Shown here piece after piece: positions 1 through 5,650 of a DNA stretch of 7,505 nt. The notes beneath the pieces are model-generated. The model was not told the origin of the DNA. It searched no databases and worked only from the letters and a program-made list of their open reading frames with translations. Position 1 is the first letter of the stretch. The number at the start of each line of letters is the position of its first letter. A program made the position numbers and the translations under genes. Origin of the DNA: Heyndrickxia sporothermodurans (GTDB lineage: Bacteria > Bacillota > Bacilli > Bacillales > Bacillaceae_C); the NCBI RefSeq assembly GCF_016785185.1, contig NZ_JAEKDY010000145.1, one strand, 5' to 3'.

Positions 1-162
1 ACAGCAAAGGAAAATGGCCTAAACCCATATTATTACCTTCGCTATTTATTTGAGAAGTTACCTAACATTGATCTGACAGATAAAAATGCCCTGGATAAAG
101 TACTGCCTTGGTCAACAACACTTCCAATCGTTTGCATAGATTTTAAAAACTTACCTAAATAA
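1..162 (+). CDS. IS66-family transposase, C-terminal 53 residues (partial)
   Basis: The frame is open from base 1 to TAA at 160-162. The visible protein begins TAKENGLNPYYYLRYLFEKL and continues with a DKNALDKVLPWSTTLP stretch. This is the typical end of IS66 TnpC transposases (a 'TAKANGLNPYxYLxYLLExLP ... LLPWS' pattern, the IS66 C-terminal domain). The DDE catalytic core lies upstream, outside the window, so activity cannot be judged. The C-terminal tail runs a few residues past the usual LPWS block and ends in DFKNLPK. The IS66 terminal repeat follows about 30 bases after the stop, which agrees with the family's layout. Confidence 0.88.
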   Translation, partial: TAKENGLNPYYYLRYLFEKLPNIDLTDKNALDKVLPWSTTLPIVCIDFKNLPK

Positions 163-343
163 TAACTCGATCCCCATCTGGTTGACAGGTGGGGATTATT
201 TTACGCTTACTTTGAAAATAATTAAAAACCTTACCCTTTCTCTTTAGATTATTTGAATTTCGAAAAAGGTCCGTTTTCTTAGCTTTTTCTTTTTTTGATT
301 TAGCTGTTTTTCCTTTCTCGGTAGTATTCTTTCCTTTTATCAA
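155..343 (-). pseudogene. Lysine-rich small protein gene truncated by IS66
   Basis: The minus-strand frame starts with TTG at 343-341, preceded by an AAGGGGG ribosome binding site (357-351) at a spacing of 7. This supports a real gene start. The first 44 codons (343-212) lie in host DNA and encode a very basic peptide, MIKGKNTTEKGKTAKSKKEK onward, with about 15 Lys/Arg. Codon 45 spans the IS66 boundary at 210/211, and the frame stops at 155 inside the element. The last 17 residues are therefore encoded by IS DNA, and the original C-terminus is lost or lies beyond the IS66 element. I do not recognise the family. In B. subtilis the gene after yozE is yokU, which this does not resemble. Confidence 0.5.
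171..195 (+). terminator. Hairpin after the IS66 transposase gene
   Basis: Ten bases at 171-180 (TCCCCATCTG) pair with 186-195 (CAGGTGGGGA) around a 5-base loop, with one G-U pair. The stem is followed by TTATTTTA, a weak T-rich tail. It sits between the transposase stop and the terminal repeat, and its 3' arm overlaps the repeat. It could end transposase transcription or block read-through into the element from outside. Confidence 0.45.
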
Positions 344-437
344 ACCTTTTCCCCCTTATATGTACAGAATTATGTAATTATTACTAATTATTATTCTAAC
401 CGTACTTCGCTGAATTATCTACAAATAATTAAAAATT

Positions 438-466
438 TTGTCGAAAAAATAGAAGTTTTATACGAT
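438..466 (+). promoter_or_regulatory. Candidate sigma-A promoter upstream of yozE
   Basis: TTGTCG at 438-443 and TACGAT at 461-466 are separated by exactly 17 bases, a good match to the TTGACA/TATAAT consensus. A second candidate lies closer to the gene: TTCCAT at 493-498 and a perfect TATAAT at 516-521, also 17 apart. Either could drive yozE, which starts at 566. Confidence 0.45.
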
Positions 467-565
467 AAAAGTAATAGAACCTTTATCACGTATTCCATTA
501 AAATCGGAGTTGAAATATAATTAATAGAGAAAGGTATAGATAAACCATTAGAAAGGCGTGATTAA

Positions 566-796
566 ATGAATAAATCCTTTTACCATTACTTAATGAAATT
601 TCGCGACCCAAAGCCTAAAGATAGTATTTCTGAATTTGCTAATCACGCGTACAAAGACCATTCTTTTCCAAAAGGACTATCGACTTACAATGAACTAAGT
701 ACCTATTTAGAACTTAATGGAGATTATCTAACATCAATGACAGTCTTCGACCAAGTTTGGGAATTATATATAGAAGAGAAAAACTATAATAGTTGA
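566..796 (+). CDS. yozE: YozE family protein (UPF0346)
   Basis: This is a 76-residue protein of the YozE/UPF0346 family, a small cytosolic SAM-like helical fold of unknown function widespread in Bacillaceae. Recognition rests on the N-terminal FYHYL signature followed by PKPKDSISEFANHAYKDHSFP (residues 15-35) and the YLELNGDYL segment (47-55). All of these match B. subtilis YozE closely from memory, and the length is normal (74 in B. subtilis). The ATG at 566 has a GAAAGG ribosome binding site (551-556). Two candidate sigma-A promoters lie upstream. The next gene is yodN, 129 bp downstream, the same neighbour as in B. subtilis. No convincing terminator separates them, so read-through is possible. 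Confidence 0.92.
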   Translation: MNKSFYHYLMKFRDPKPKDSISEFANHAYKDHSFPKGLSTYNELSTYLELNGDYLTSMTVFDQVWELYIEEKNYNS

Positions 797-925
797 TAAA
801 ATAATCAAAACTATTTTGATGACAAACAAACGGTTCAAAACAGCATTTTAATCAAAACCCTTCACCTTGAAATTGCATATACTAACTAATAATACTTAGG
901 TTGTGTTTCAAGGAGACGGGAGGAA

Positions 926-1597
926 ATGAAAAATCACAAAAATCCAAAGTATGAAATAGGTGATATTGTAGTAATAACGAAGTATGGATCGGTAGGGAAA
1001 ATTACAAATATTAAACTTATTGATGGACAATATTTATACGAAGTAAATGATAGCGGTGGATTATTTAAAGAAAATGGAATTATGTTACTTACTGATTATA
1101 AAGGTGAATTGTTTGATAAAGAACAAATCGATATCGAGTATAAATTCTTTTTTGGCGATTTAGTTCAAGTAAAGGGTTATAAAGACGAATTATTTAAAGT
1201 GGTTGGTTTTCGGACTGAAATTTGGCGTTATCAAGAGGATGCCTGGGAAGATATAATTTATGAGCTTACAAGGATACATGATGGGGAATGGCTTGAGGCT
1301 GATGAAGCAGAACTCATACTAATTGCAGATTCCGAGCATGCAGACGCGTTTTTAAGGAAATTTGGCTTTGTCTATCCAGCAATAAAAACAAACAAACCAT
1401 TATTAATCCCTCCACCAAATGAACAATTAGGTCATAAAATTGATTGCCTACTAGATAAATACAATGATTACAAAACATTATACTTAATGTTTCACGATGA
1501 AAATTATGTTTCGACCCTTCGAACAATTGAAAGGCAACTGTTAAATCTATCGTATTTTTTGAATGGCAATTTAGAAAAAGACAATGTAGATCCCTAA
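926..1597 (+). CDS. yodN: YodN-like protein of unknown function
   Basis: This 223-residue soluble protein has no signal peptide or membrane segment. It appears to contain two small beta-rich SH3/KOW-like units. The first is at residues 9-42 (YEIGDIVVITKYGSVGKIT). The second is at 74-133, opening FFFGDLVQVKGY and continuing through FKVVGFRTEIWRY and YELTRIHDGEWLEADEAEL. The latter block matches my memory of B. subtilis YodN. The tail (160-215) is predicted to be helical, starting with a Pro-rich linker (LLIPPPNEQ). The ATG at 926 has AAGGAG at 910-915 and a closer GGGAGG at 918-923. A weak candidate promoter is TTGAAA (867-872) with AATACT (891-896). The last 27 bp overlap tail to tail with a minus-strand gene. 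The molecular role is unknown. Confidence 0.72.
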   Translation: MKNHKNPKYEIGDIVVITKYGSVGKITNIKLIDGQYLYEVNDSGGLFKENGIMLLTDYKGELFDKEQIDIEYKFFFGDLVQVKGYKDELFKVVGFRTEIWRYQEDAWEDIIYELTRIHDGEWLEADEAELILIADSEHADAFLRKFGFVYPAIKTNKPLLIPPPNEQLGHKIDCLLDKYNDYKTLYLMFHDENYVSTLRTIERQLLNLSYFLNGNLEKDNVDP

Positions 1598-1720
1598 CAT
1601 GATAAAAGAAATAATGAAGGCTGTAAATAAGATAGATAAGATGTTTTCCATTGCATGTACAATTTTTTGTTCAAATAATTCGGAATGTATCCACGTTTTT
1701 AATCCGTGTATGCGGCCCAT
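1571..1720 (-). CDS. Small single-span membrane protein, 49 aa
   Basis: The minus-strand gene starts with ATG at 1720-1718 and is preceded by a GAAGGGA ribosome binding site (1736-1730) at a spacing of 9. An alternative ATG at 1726 lies only 3 bases from the site, and a longer open frame to 1789 has no site. The protein begins MGRIHGLKTWIHSELFEQKI, an amphipathic basic segment. It ends in a continuous hydrophobic helix (roughly residues 26-49, ILSILFTAFIISFIMLGIYI), which would span the membrane with a very short outer tail. It converges with yodN and overlaps that gene's last 27 bp. I do not recognise a named family. The plus-strand frame over the same DNA (1599-1835) lacks a ribosome binding site and has an implausible composition, so I prefer this strand. 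Confidence 0.6.
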   Translation of the reverse strand: MGRIHGLKTWIHSELFEQKIVHAMENILSILFTAFIISFIMLGIYIVFF

Positions 1721-1853
1721 AATCATACTTCCCTTCAAATTAATTGTGATTAATAAATCAATATGCTTGTCCCGCAAAAATGATGACATTAAATTTCGAT
1801 TGCATAATATTTATTTAAATAACATACATTTTTAAACTAAGGAGGCGATTTTT

Positions 1854-2033
1854 ATGAAAGAAATTGAAGTGTTTATTGACACTGAGGAGATAGCTGAATT
1901 TTTCTTTCAAGAATTAATTAAAAGAGGGTATGCTCCGAATGAAGAAGAGGTTGAAGAAATCGCCGACATTACATTTGATTACTTAATTGCAAAATCAATT
2001 ATTGATGAGGAACCAGAGGAAGACACATATTAA
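1854..2033 (+). CDS. yozD: YozD family protein
   Basis: This small acidic protein has 59 residues (about 20 Asp/Glu against 4 Lys/Arg). It resembles B. subtilis YozD in length, charge and the pattern IDTEEIAEFFFQELIKRGY, followed by EIADITFDYL (35-44). The role of the family is not known. The start is decided by a perfect AAGGAGG at 1839-1845, 8 bases before ATG. The stop overlaps the 5' arm of a strong bidirectional hairpin. It sits between yodN and deoD, as in B. subtilis, though yodL and yodM, expected between yozD and deoD there, are absent. A possible promoter is TTGTCC (1767-1772) with TAAATT (1790-1795), but the AT-rich background makes this uncertain. Confidence 0.82.
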   Translation: MKEIEVFIDTEEIAEFFFQELIKRGYAPNEEEVEEIADITFDYLIAKSIIDEEPEEDTY

Positions 2034-2071
2034 GCAAAAAAGCTTTCCAAATGAGGAAGGCTTTTTTGCTT
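2032..2071. terminator. Bidirectional terminator between yozD and the 41-aa gene
   Basis: A 17-base arm at 2032-2048 pairs with 2055-2071 around the 6-base loop AAATGA, with a single G-U pair. Each arm carries a run of six A or six T, so the hairpin provides a U-tract in both directions. It lies exactly between the stop of yozD (+) and the stop of the convergent small gene (minus, stop at 2088-2086). Confidence 0.88.
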
Positions 2072-2085
2072 ATTTGAAAACAATA

Positions 2086-2211
2086 TCATCTTTTTCGTTC
2101 TTTAGCAGAGAATTCCTTTTCATGAGCTATTTGTTCGGCAACAATTTGGTCTTCAGGAATATGATTATTTTTCTTTTGTCCATTGATTCGATTGCGATTT
2201 TTCTTGCCCAA
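2086..2211 (-). CDS. Small basic protein, 41 aa, TTG start
   Basis: This short minus-strand gene is supported mainly by its start region: AAGGAGGG (plus-strand 2226-2219) lies 7 bases before TTG at 2211-2209. The product begins MGKKNRNRINGQKKNNHIPE and ends in AKERKR. It has 11 Lys/Arg, 6 acidic residues, no Cys, and a hydrophilic helical middle (DQIVAEQIAHEKEFSAKE). Its size and composition are reminiscent of minor acid-soluble spore proteins and other small Bacillus proteins, but I cannot assign it to a named family. A strong terminator follows 14 bp beyond the stop. The upstream side holds a 12-bp palindrome (ACTATATATAGT, 2238-2249), which could include the -10 region. The opposite-strand open frame (1987-2298) runs through yozD and the terminator and is a shadow. 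Confidence 0.65.
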   Translation of the reverse strand: MGKKNRNRINGQKKNNHIPEDQIVAEQIAHEKEFSAKERKR

Positions 2212-2287
2212 AGAGTATCCCTCCTTCTTACGTTTATACTATATATAGTGCCCAAAAAGAGATTAGACATGACTTTCAAGAATTTAT

Positions 2288-2316
2288 TTGCATCCTAATA
2301 AGGAAAACAGTAAAAT
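2288..2316 (+). promoter_or_regulatory. Candidate sigma-A promoter of deoD
   Basis: TTGCAT at 2288-2293 and TAAAAT at 2311-2316 are 17 bases apart. The -10 box matches the consensus in 5 of 6 positions, and transcription would begin near 2323, about 24 bases before the deoD start. It is the only well-spaced pair I found between the upstream terminator and deoD. Confidence 0.5.
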
Positions 2317-2346
2317 TAAAATACTTGATTTTAGAGGAGGAATATT

Positions 2347-3045
2347 ATGAGTGTCCATATTAATGCGAAAGAGAATGCAATTGCTGAAACCGTACTACTG
2401 CCGGGTGATCCGCTTCGTGCAAAATACATTGCAGAAACATTTTTAGAAGATGTTACATGTTACAATGAAGTTCGTAATATGTATGGATTTACCGGAACAT
2501 ATAATGGGAAGAAAGTGTCTGTTCAAGGAACAGGAATGGGAGTCCCATCAATATCTATTTACATAAATGAATTAATGCAAAGTTATAATGTGCAGAATCT
2601 AATTCGGGTCGGTACATGCGGTGCTATTCAAAAAGATGTGAGAGTACGTGACGTTATTTTAGCTATGACCGCCTCAACTGATTCGCAAATGAACCGTCTG
2701 ACATTTGGTGGAATTGATTATGCACCAACTGCCAATTTCGATTTGCTGAAAAAGGCTTATGATGGTGGTGTTGCTAAAGGACTGAACTTAAAAGTCGGAA
2801 GCGTGTTTACTGCAGATATGTTTTATAATGATAATGCAGAACATGAAAAATGGGCAAAGTATGGTATTTTAGCAATCGAAATGGAAACAGCAGCATTATA
2901 TACACTTGCAGCTAAATTTGATCGTAAAGCATTATCTGTATTAACTGTTAGTGACCACCTGCTAACTGGTGAAGAAACCACAGCAGAAGAAAGACAAACG
3001 ACGTTTAATGAAATGATTGAAGTTGCTTTATCTACTTTGGTTTAA
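2347..3045 (+). CDS. deoD: Purine nucleoside phosphorylase DeoD-type
   Basis: This is a cytosolic purine-nucleoside phosphorylase (EC 2.4.2.1). It splits ribo- and deoxyribonucleosides of adenine, guanine and hypoxanthine with phosphate to give the base and pentose 1-phosphate, in purine salvage. The 232 residues are full length for the hexameric DeoD class (233 in B. subtilis). Visible active-site residues, by homology with E. coli DeoD, are His4 (contributed to the neighbouring subunit), Gly20 and Arg24 in LLPGDPLRAK, Arg43, Arg87 and Thr90 in IRVGTCGAI (phosphate site), Glu178-Met179-Glu180 (ribose contacts), the catalytic Asp203 in VSDH, and Arg216. The ATG at 2347 has AGGAGG at 2335-2340. 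A promoter candidate and a downstream terminator frame it as a single-gene transcript. The lipoprotein D,D-carboxypeptidase gene follows, as in B. subtilis. Confidence 0.97.
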   Translation: MSVHINAKENAIAETVLLPGDPLRAKYIAETFLEDVTCYNEVRNMYGFTGTYNGKKVSVQGTGMGVPSISIYINELMQSYNVQNLIRVGTCGAIQKDVRVRDVILAMTASTDSQMNRLTFGGIDYAPTANFDLLKKAYDGGVAKGLNLKVGSVFTADMFYNDNAEHEKWAKYGILAIEMETAALYTLAAKFDRKALSVLTVSDHLLTGEETTAEERQTTFNEMIEVALSTLV

Positions 3046-3071
3046 CGGCTATAATATAAAGAGTGAGCTTT

Positions 3072-3107
3072 TAGAGGCTAGCACCCTGTTAGTCTCTATT
3101 TTATTTT
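3072..3107 (+). terminator. Terminator after deoD
   Basis: A 12-bp stem pairs 3072-3083 with 3087-3098 around a CCC loop. It includes G-U pairs and is followed by TTTTATTTT. It lies between deoD and the yodJ-like gene. A TATAAT at 3050-3055 (with TTTATC at 3027-3032, 17 apart) sits upstream of it, so a transcript from there would have to pass this hairpin to reach the next gene. Confidence 0.72.
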
Positions 3108-3141
3108 GCGACTACGTTGATTAAAGAAGAAAGGTGAAAAT

Positions 3142-3927
3142 ATGAAGCGAATTATTACGATAACATCAGTGCTTCTACTACTTAGTGGTTGTAGTTGGGG
3201 ACAGAACGATCATACAATATCTAAGGATAAAAATGAGTCTATTCAAACGAACAATAAAACACCTGAAAAGAAGGTTGAAGGAAATTTATTGCTAGAATCG
3301 AAGTACTTTAATCACATTAAAGACGTGAATGGACAGAAATTAATAGAAAATAATTCGAACATCTTAGCTCTTGTTAATAAGACCTATTCAATTGGTAATT
3401 ATATTCCTAAAGATTTAATTCGTCCAAAAGTAAAATTTTCTTTTGGTGATCAAGATATTGAAAAAAGTTATATGAGAAAAGAAGCAGCTGATGCTTTAGA
3501 AAAAATGTTCCAAAAAGCGAGTGCTGATGGAATTGAATTATATGCTTCCTCTGGATACCGATCATACAAACGGCAAAAAGAAGTACTGAATGCTGAAATT
3601 GCAAATGTCGGAAAAGAAAAGGCGGTTCAAGCGGTGGCTATTCCGGGTCAAAGTGAACATCAAACTGGATTAGCAATGGATATCACAAGCAAAAGTGTGA
3701 ATTTTCTCCTAACAGAATCGTTTGAAAAACAAAAAGAAGGGATATGGCTTCGAGAACATGCCCATGAATATGGTTTTATCCTCAGATATCCGAAGGGAAA
3801 AGAAAAGATTACCGGCTATGAGTATGAGCCATGGCATTTCCGCTATGTTGGTAAAAAGGTTGCGACAATAATTTATAAAAATAACTGGACTTTAGAAGAG
3901 TACTTTAAACATGTAAAGAAAGCATAA
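3142..3927 (+). CDS. yodJ: D-alanyl-D-alanine carboxypeptidase lipoprotein, VanY/YodJ family
   Basis: This 261-residue zinc peptidase of the VanY (M15B) family is expected to remove the terminal D-Ala from peptidoglycan stem peptides on the outer face of the membrane. The N-terminus is a lipoprotein signal: KR, a hydrophobic stretch, and the lipobox LSGC with Cys17 as the lipidated residue. A polar linker (18-48) follows. The catalytic domain shows SSGYRSYKRQ (136-145) and SEHQTGLAMDIT (171-182), with zinc ligands His173 and Asp180. It also shows EPWHFRYVG (229-237), with catalytic Glu229 and the third ligand His232, so all key residues are present. AAAGGTG (3130-3136) precedes the ATG. It is flanked by terminators on both sides and lies next to deoD, as yodJ does in B. 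subtilis. An acquired van-type resistance role is unlikely, since there are no vanHAX-like or two-component genes nearby. Confidence 0.93.
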   Translation: MKRIITITSVLLLLSGCSWGQNDHTISKDKNESIQTNNKTPEKKVEGNLLLESKYFNHIKDVNGQKLIENNSNILALVNKTYSIGNYIPKDLIRPKVKFSFGDQDIEKSYMRKEAADALEKMFQKASADGIELYASSGYRSYKRQKEVLNAEIANVGKEKAVQAVAIPGQSEHQTGLAMDITSKSVNFLLTESFEKQKEGIWLREHAHEYGFILRYPKGKEKITGYEYEPWHFRYVGKKVATIIYKNNWTLEEYFKHVKKA

Positions 3928-3950
3928 AGCAGGCGCAGCCTGCTTTTTTT
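3927..3950 (+). terminator. Terminator after the yodJ-like gene
   Basis: AAGCAGGC (3927-3934) pairs perfectly with GCCTGCTT (3938-3945) around a 3-base GCA loop, followed directly by a run of T to 3950. This is a compact GC-rich intrinsic terminator. Its first base is the last base of the stop codon. Confidence 0.92.
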
Positions 3951-4014
3951 ACCCGTAATGCAGACAAAAAAGCTTTTCTTTCTTAAAAAGGTAAAAGCTG
4001 ATAAAATAAAGAAG

Positions 4015-4043
4015 TTAGTATTTCGATTTGTAAACCTTGTAAT
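4015..4043 (+). promoter_or_regulatory. Candidate promoter of ctpA
   Basis: TTAGTA at 4015-4020 and TGTAAT at 4038-4043 are 17 bases apart. The -10 box matches in 5 of 6 positions and the -35 box in 3. Transcription would begin near 4050, about 23 bases before the ctpA TTG codon. Confidence 0.4.
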
Positions 4044-4072
4044 GTAAATGGGTATGAAAGTGGTGAAGCTCT

Positions 4073-5533
4073 TTGGATAAAGAAGAAAATAAAGATTTCG
4101 ATTCAAAAGAAGATCAAACTAACGGCTACATAAGAATTAGAAAATTTAAATTTGTTATGCTTATTTTCGTGCTTATTTTTGCAACTGCAGGTATAACTAC
4201 CTTTGCTTTAGCTTTTGGGGATGAAAAGGCAGTAAAGGTAGGTGTTAATCAAAGGACGGAGTTTAATAAATTATATGATACGTATGATGAATTAAACAAA
4301 AAATATTATAAAGATATAGATAAAGAAAAATTAATTAATGGTGCGATAAATGGAATGCTGGATTCATTAGATGATCCATATTCTGACTATATGACCAAAG
4401 AAGAAGCAGAGAAATTTCATGAAAGCATTTCATCATCTTTTCAAGGAATAGGTGCTGAAATACAGGAGAAAGATGGAAATATAGTAGTAGTATCTCCAAT
4501 AAAAGGTTCACCTGCTGAGAAAGTTGGCATTAAACCTAATGACAAAATATTAGCGGTTGACGGAAAAAGTATTCGTGGGATGAGTGCAAACGAAGCTGTT
4601 CTATTAATACGGGGTGAGAAAGGGACAAAAGTGACCTTAACTATTCAAAGAGCAGGCTCCCATGATACGACACAAATGACCATCACTAGGGATGAAATCC
4701 CGGTAAACACTGTATACGCTGAAATGATGAAAGACGGTATTGCTAAGATTCAAATTACAAGCTTTTCAGAGAACACATATAATGAGCTATTAACTGCATT
4801 GAATGAAATGGATTCAAAAGGCATGAAATCACTCATTATTGATCTTCGTCAAAATCCTGGTGGTTTACTTGACCAAGCAATAAAAATTTCTAATCTATTT
4901 ATTCCCGAAGGAAAGAAAATATTGCAGGTTGAAGATAGAAACGGAAAGCGTGAAGTTGTAACTGCCGAAGACGGTAAAAAAATTAAGGTGCCGGTAGCAG
5001 TCATTATTGATAAGGGAAGTGCTAGTGCATCGGAGATATTTGCAGCAGCAGTAAGTGAATCCGCTGGAATACCTTTAGTTGGAGAAAAATCCTTCGGTAA
5101 AGGAACTGTTCAAACAGCTAGTGATTTTAAGGATGGTTCCAATATGAAATTCACTACGGCAAAATGGCTAACACCAAACGCCAATTGGATACATCAAAAA
5201 GGGATCGTACCAAATTATCAAGTAAAAATGCCGAAATATGCTGAATTACCGCTAATCAATCCGGATTCTAAATATAAAGTTTCATCATTATCGAATGAAG
5301 TTAAAGCTGCTGAAGAAATGTTAAAAGCTCTTGGTTACAATCCCGGAAAAATAGATGGATATTTCGATGAAAATACTAAAAAGGCAGTAATGAACTTCCA
5401 AAAAGACACGAAATTAAAAGCTAACGGAATTTTACAAGGGAATACTACGATTCAATTAATGAATAAAATAAGAGAAAAAATCATTAAAAATGATACCCAA
5501 GTAAATAAAGCAATAGAATTATTAAAAAAATAA
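4073..5533 (+). CDS. ctpA: Carboxyl-terminal processing protease CtpA (S41 family)
   Basis: This 486-residue serine protease has the layout of Bacillus CtpA/CtpB. A short cytoplasmic N-terminus is followed by one membrane anchor (about 27-48). The S41 N-terminal region holds DSLDDPYSDYM at 97-107. A PDZ domain (about 118-195) includes QGIGAEI and SPIKGSPAEKVGI. The peptidase core carries the Ser-Lys-Gln triad: Ser318 in GSASASE, Lys343 and Gln347 in SFGKGTVQ, with the spacing 25 then 4 seen in CtpB. A C-terminal peptidoglycan-binding domain (about 405-465) contains LGYNPGKIDGYFD. The catalytic domain is expected to be extracytoplasmic. The gene position and the tail (NDTQVNKAIELLKK) fit B. 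subtilis CtpA better than the sporulation protease CtpB. The start is TTG, with AAAGTGGTG just upstream. It is a single-gene transcript that ends at a strong hairpin. Confidence 0.93.
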   Translation: MDKEENKDFDSKEDQTNGYIRIRKFKFVMLIFVLIFATAGITTFALAFGDEKAVKVGVNQRTEFNKLYDTYDELNKKYYKDIDKEKLINGAINGMLDSLDDPYSDYMTKEEAEKFHESISSSFQGIGAEIQEKDGNIVVVSPIKGSPAEKVGIKPNDKILAVDGKSIRGMSANEAVLLIRGEKGTKVTLTIQRAGSHDTTQMTITRDEIPVNTVYAEMMKDGIAKIQITSFSENTYNELLTALNEMDSKGMKSLIIDLRQNPGGLLDQAIKISNLFIPEGKKILQVEDRNGKREVVTAEDGKKIKVPVAVIIDKGSASASEIFAAAVSESAGIPLVGEKSFGKGTVQTASDFKDGSNMKFTTAKWLTPNANWIHQKGIVPNYQVKMPKYAELPLINPDSKYKVSSLSNEVKAAEEMLKALGYNPGKIDGYFDENTKKAVMNFQKDTKLKANGILQGNTTIQLMNKIREKIIKNDTQVNKAIELLKK

Positions 5534-5580
5534 AAAAGAAAAGAAACTGACATTAATAATATGTCAGTTTCTTTTCTTTT
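5534..5580. terminator. Terminator after ctpA, 20-bp perfect stem
   Basis: Bases 5534-5553 pair without mismatch with 5561-5580 around a 7-base loop (TAATAAT). The 3' arm ends in CTTTTCTTTT and the 5' arm begins AAAAGAAAAG, so it could act in both directions. The 5' arm begins immediately after the ctpA stop. On the plus strand it also insulates the marR gene, whose promoter begins just after it. Confidence 0.85.
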
Positions 5581-5587
5581 ATAGCGG

Positions 5588-5616
5588 TTTCATTTAAATT
5601 TTATTTATAGTAGAAT
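5588..5616 (+). promoter_or_regulatory. Candidate promoter of the MarR gene
   Basis: TAGAAT at 5611-5616 is a good -10 box, and TTTCAT at 5588-5593 is a weak -35 box at a spacing of 17. Transcription from here would start near 5623, which would make the upstream ATG at 5624 leaderless and favours the ATG at 5651. Confidence 0.35.
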
Positions 5617-5650
5617 AAAATGCATGGGGAAAAGAAAGGAACGCAAATGG

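Larger units (their letters stand above)
1..210 (+). mobile_element. IS66-family insertion sequence, right end (partial)
   Basis: The segment carries the 3' end of an IS66-type transposase gene, a short hairpin and then a terminal repeat. Read outward-in on the minus strand, the boundary starts GTAAGCGTAAAATAATCCCC (210 down to 191). IS66-family elements characteristically begin with GTAAGC-like ends, which fixes the element end at 210. The family usually makes 8-bp target duplications, so the flanking TTTGAAAA at 211-218 is the expected duplicate. The left end lies outside the window and cannot be checked. The element is inserted inside the minus-strand gene that starts at 343. Confidence 0.85.

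Noticed and set aside
804..820. ATCAAAA/TTTTGAT hairpin after yozE as terminator
   Set aside because: It is only seven weak AT-rich pairs and is not followed by a T-run.
1314..1526. Minus-strand frame inside yodN
   Set aside because: It lies entirely within yodN and lacks a recognisable family; judged a shadow.
1599..1835. Plus-strand 78-codon frame between yodN and yozD
   Set aside because: It has no ribosome binding site and implausible composition (Cys and Ile clusters), and it is opposite the better-supported 49-aa membrane gene.
1987..2298. Plus-strand 103-codon frame with hydrophobic stretches
   Set aside because: It starts inside yozD and runs through the strong terminator. Its apparent membrane segments come from antisense reading of the basic 41-aa gene.
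3407..3604. Minus-strand frame inside the yodJ-like gene
   Set aside because: It is antisense to the conserved catalytic domain and lacks independent support.
3142..3927. Vancomycin-resistance vanY
   Set aside because: The VanY domain is common in housekeeping Bacillus carboxypeptidases. The deoD neighbourhood matches yodJ and no van genes are present.
3971..3999. AGCTTTT/AAAAGCT hairpin as a second terminator after the yodJ-like gene
   Set aside because: The T-tract lies on the minus strand and no minus-strand gene runs into it. It may be chance in AT-rich DNA.
3873..4106. Minus-strand frame spanning the end of the yodJ-like gene to the start of ctpA
   Set aside because: It crosses the perfect terminator at 3927-3950 and both neighbouring genes, with an Arg/Phe-rich composition typical of antisense AT-rich DNA.
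5624..5650. Upstream ATG giving a 152-aa MarR protein
   Set aside because: No ribosome binding site precedes it and it coincides with the predicted transcript start. ATG 5651 has AAAGGA upstream.
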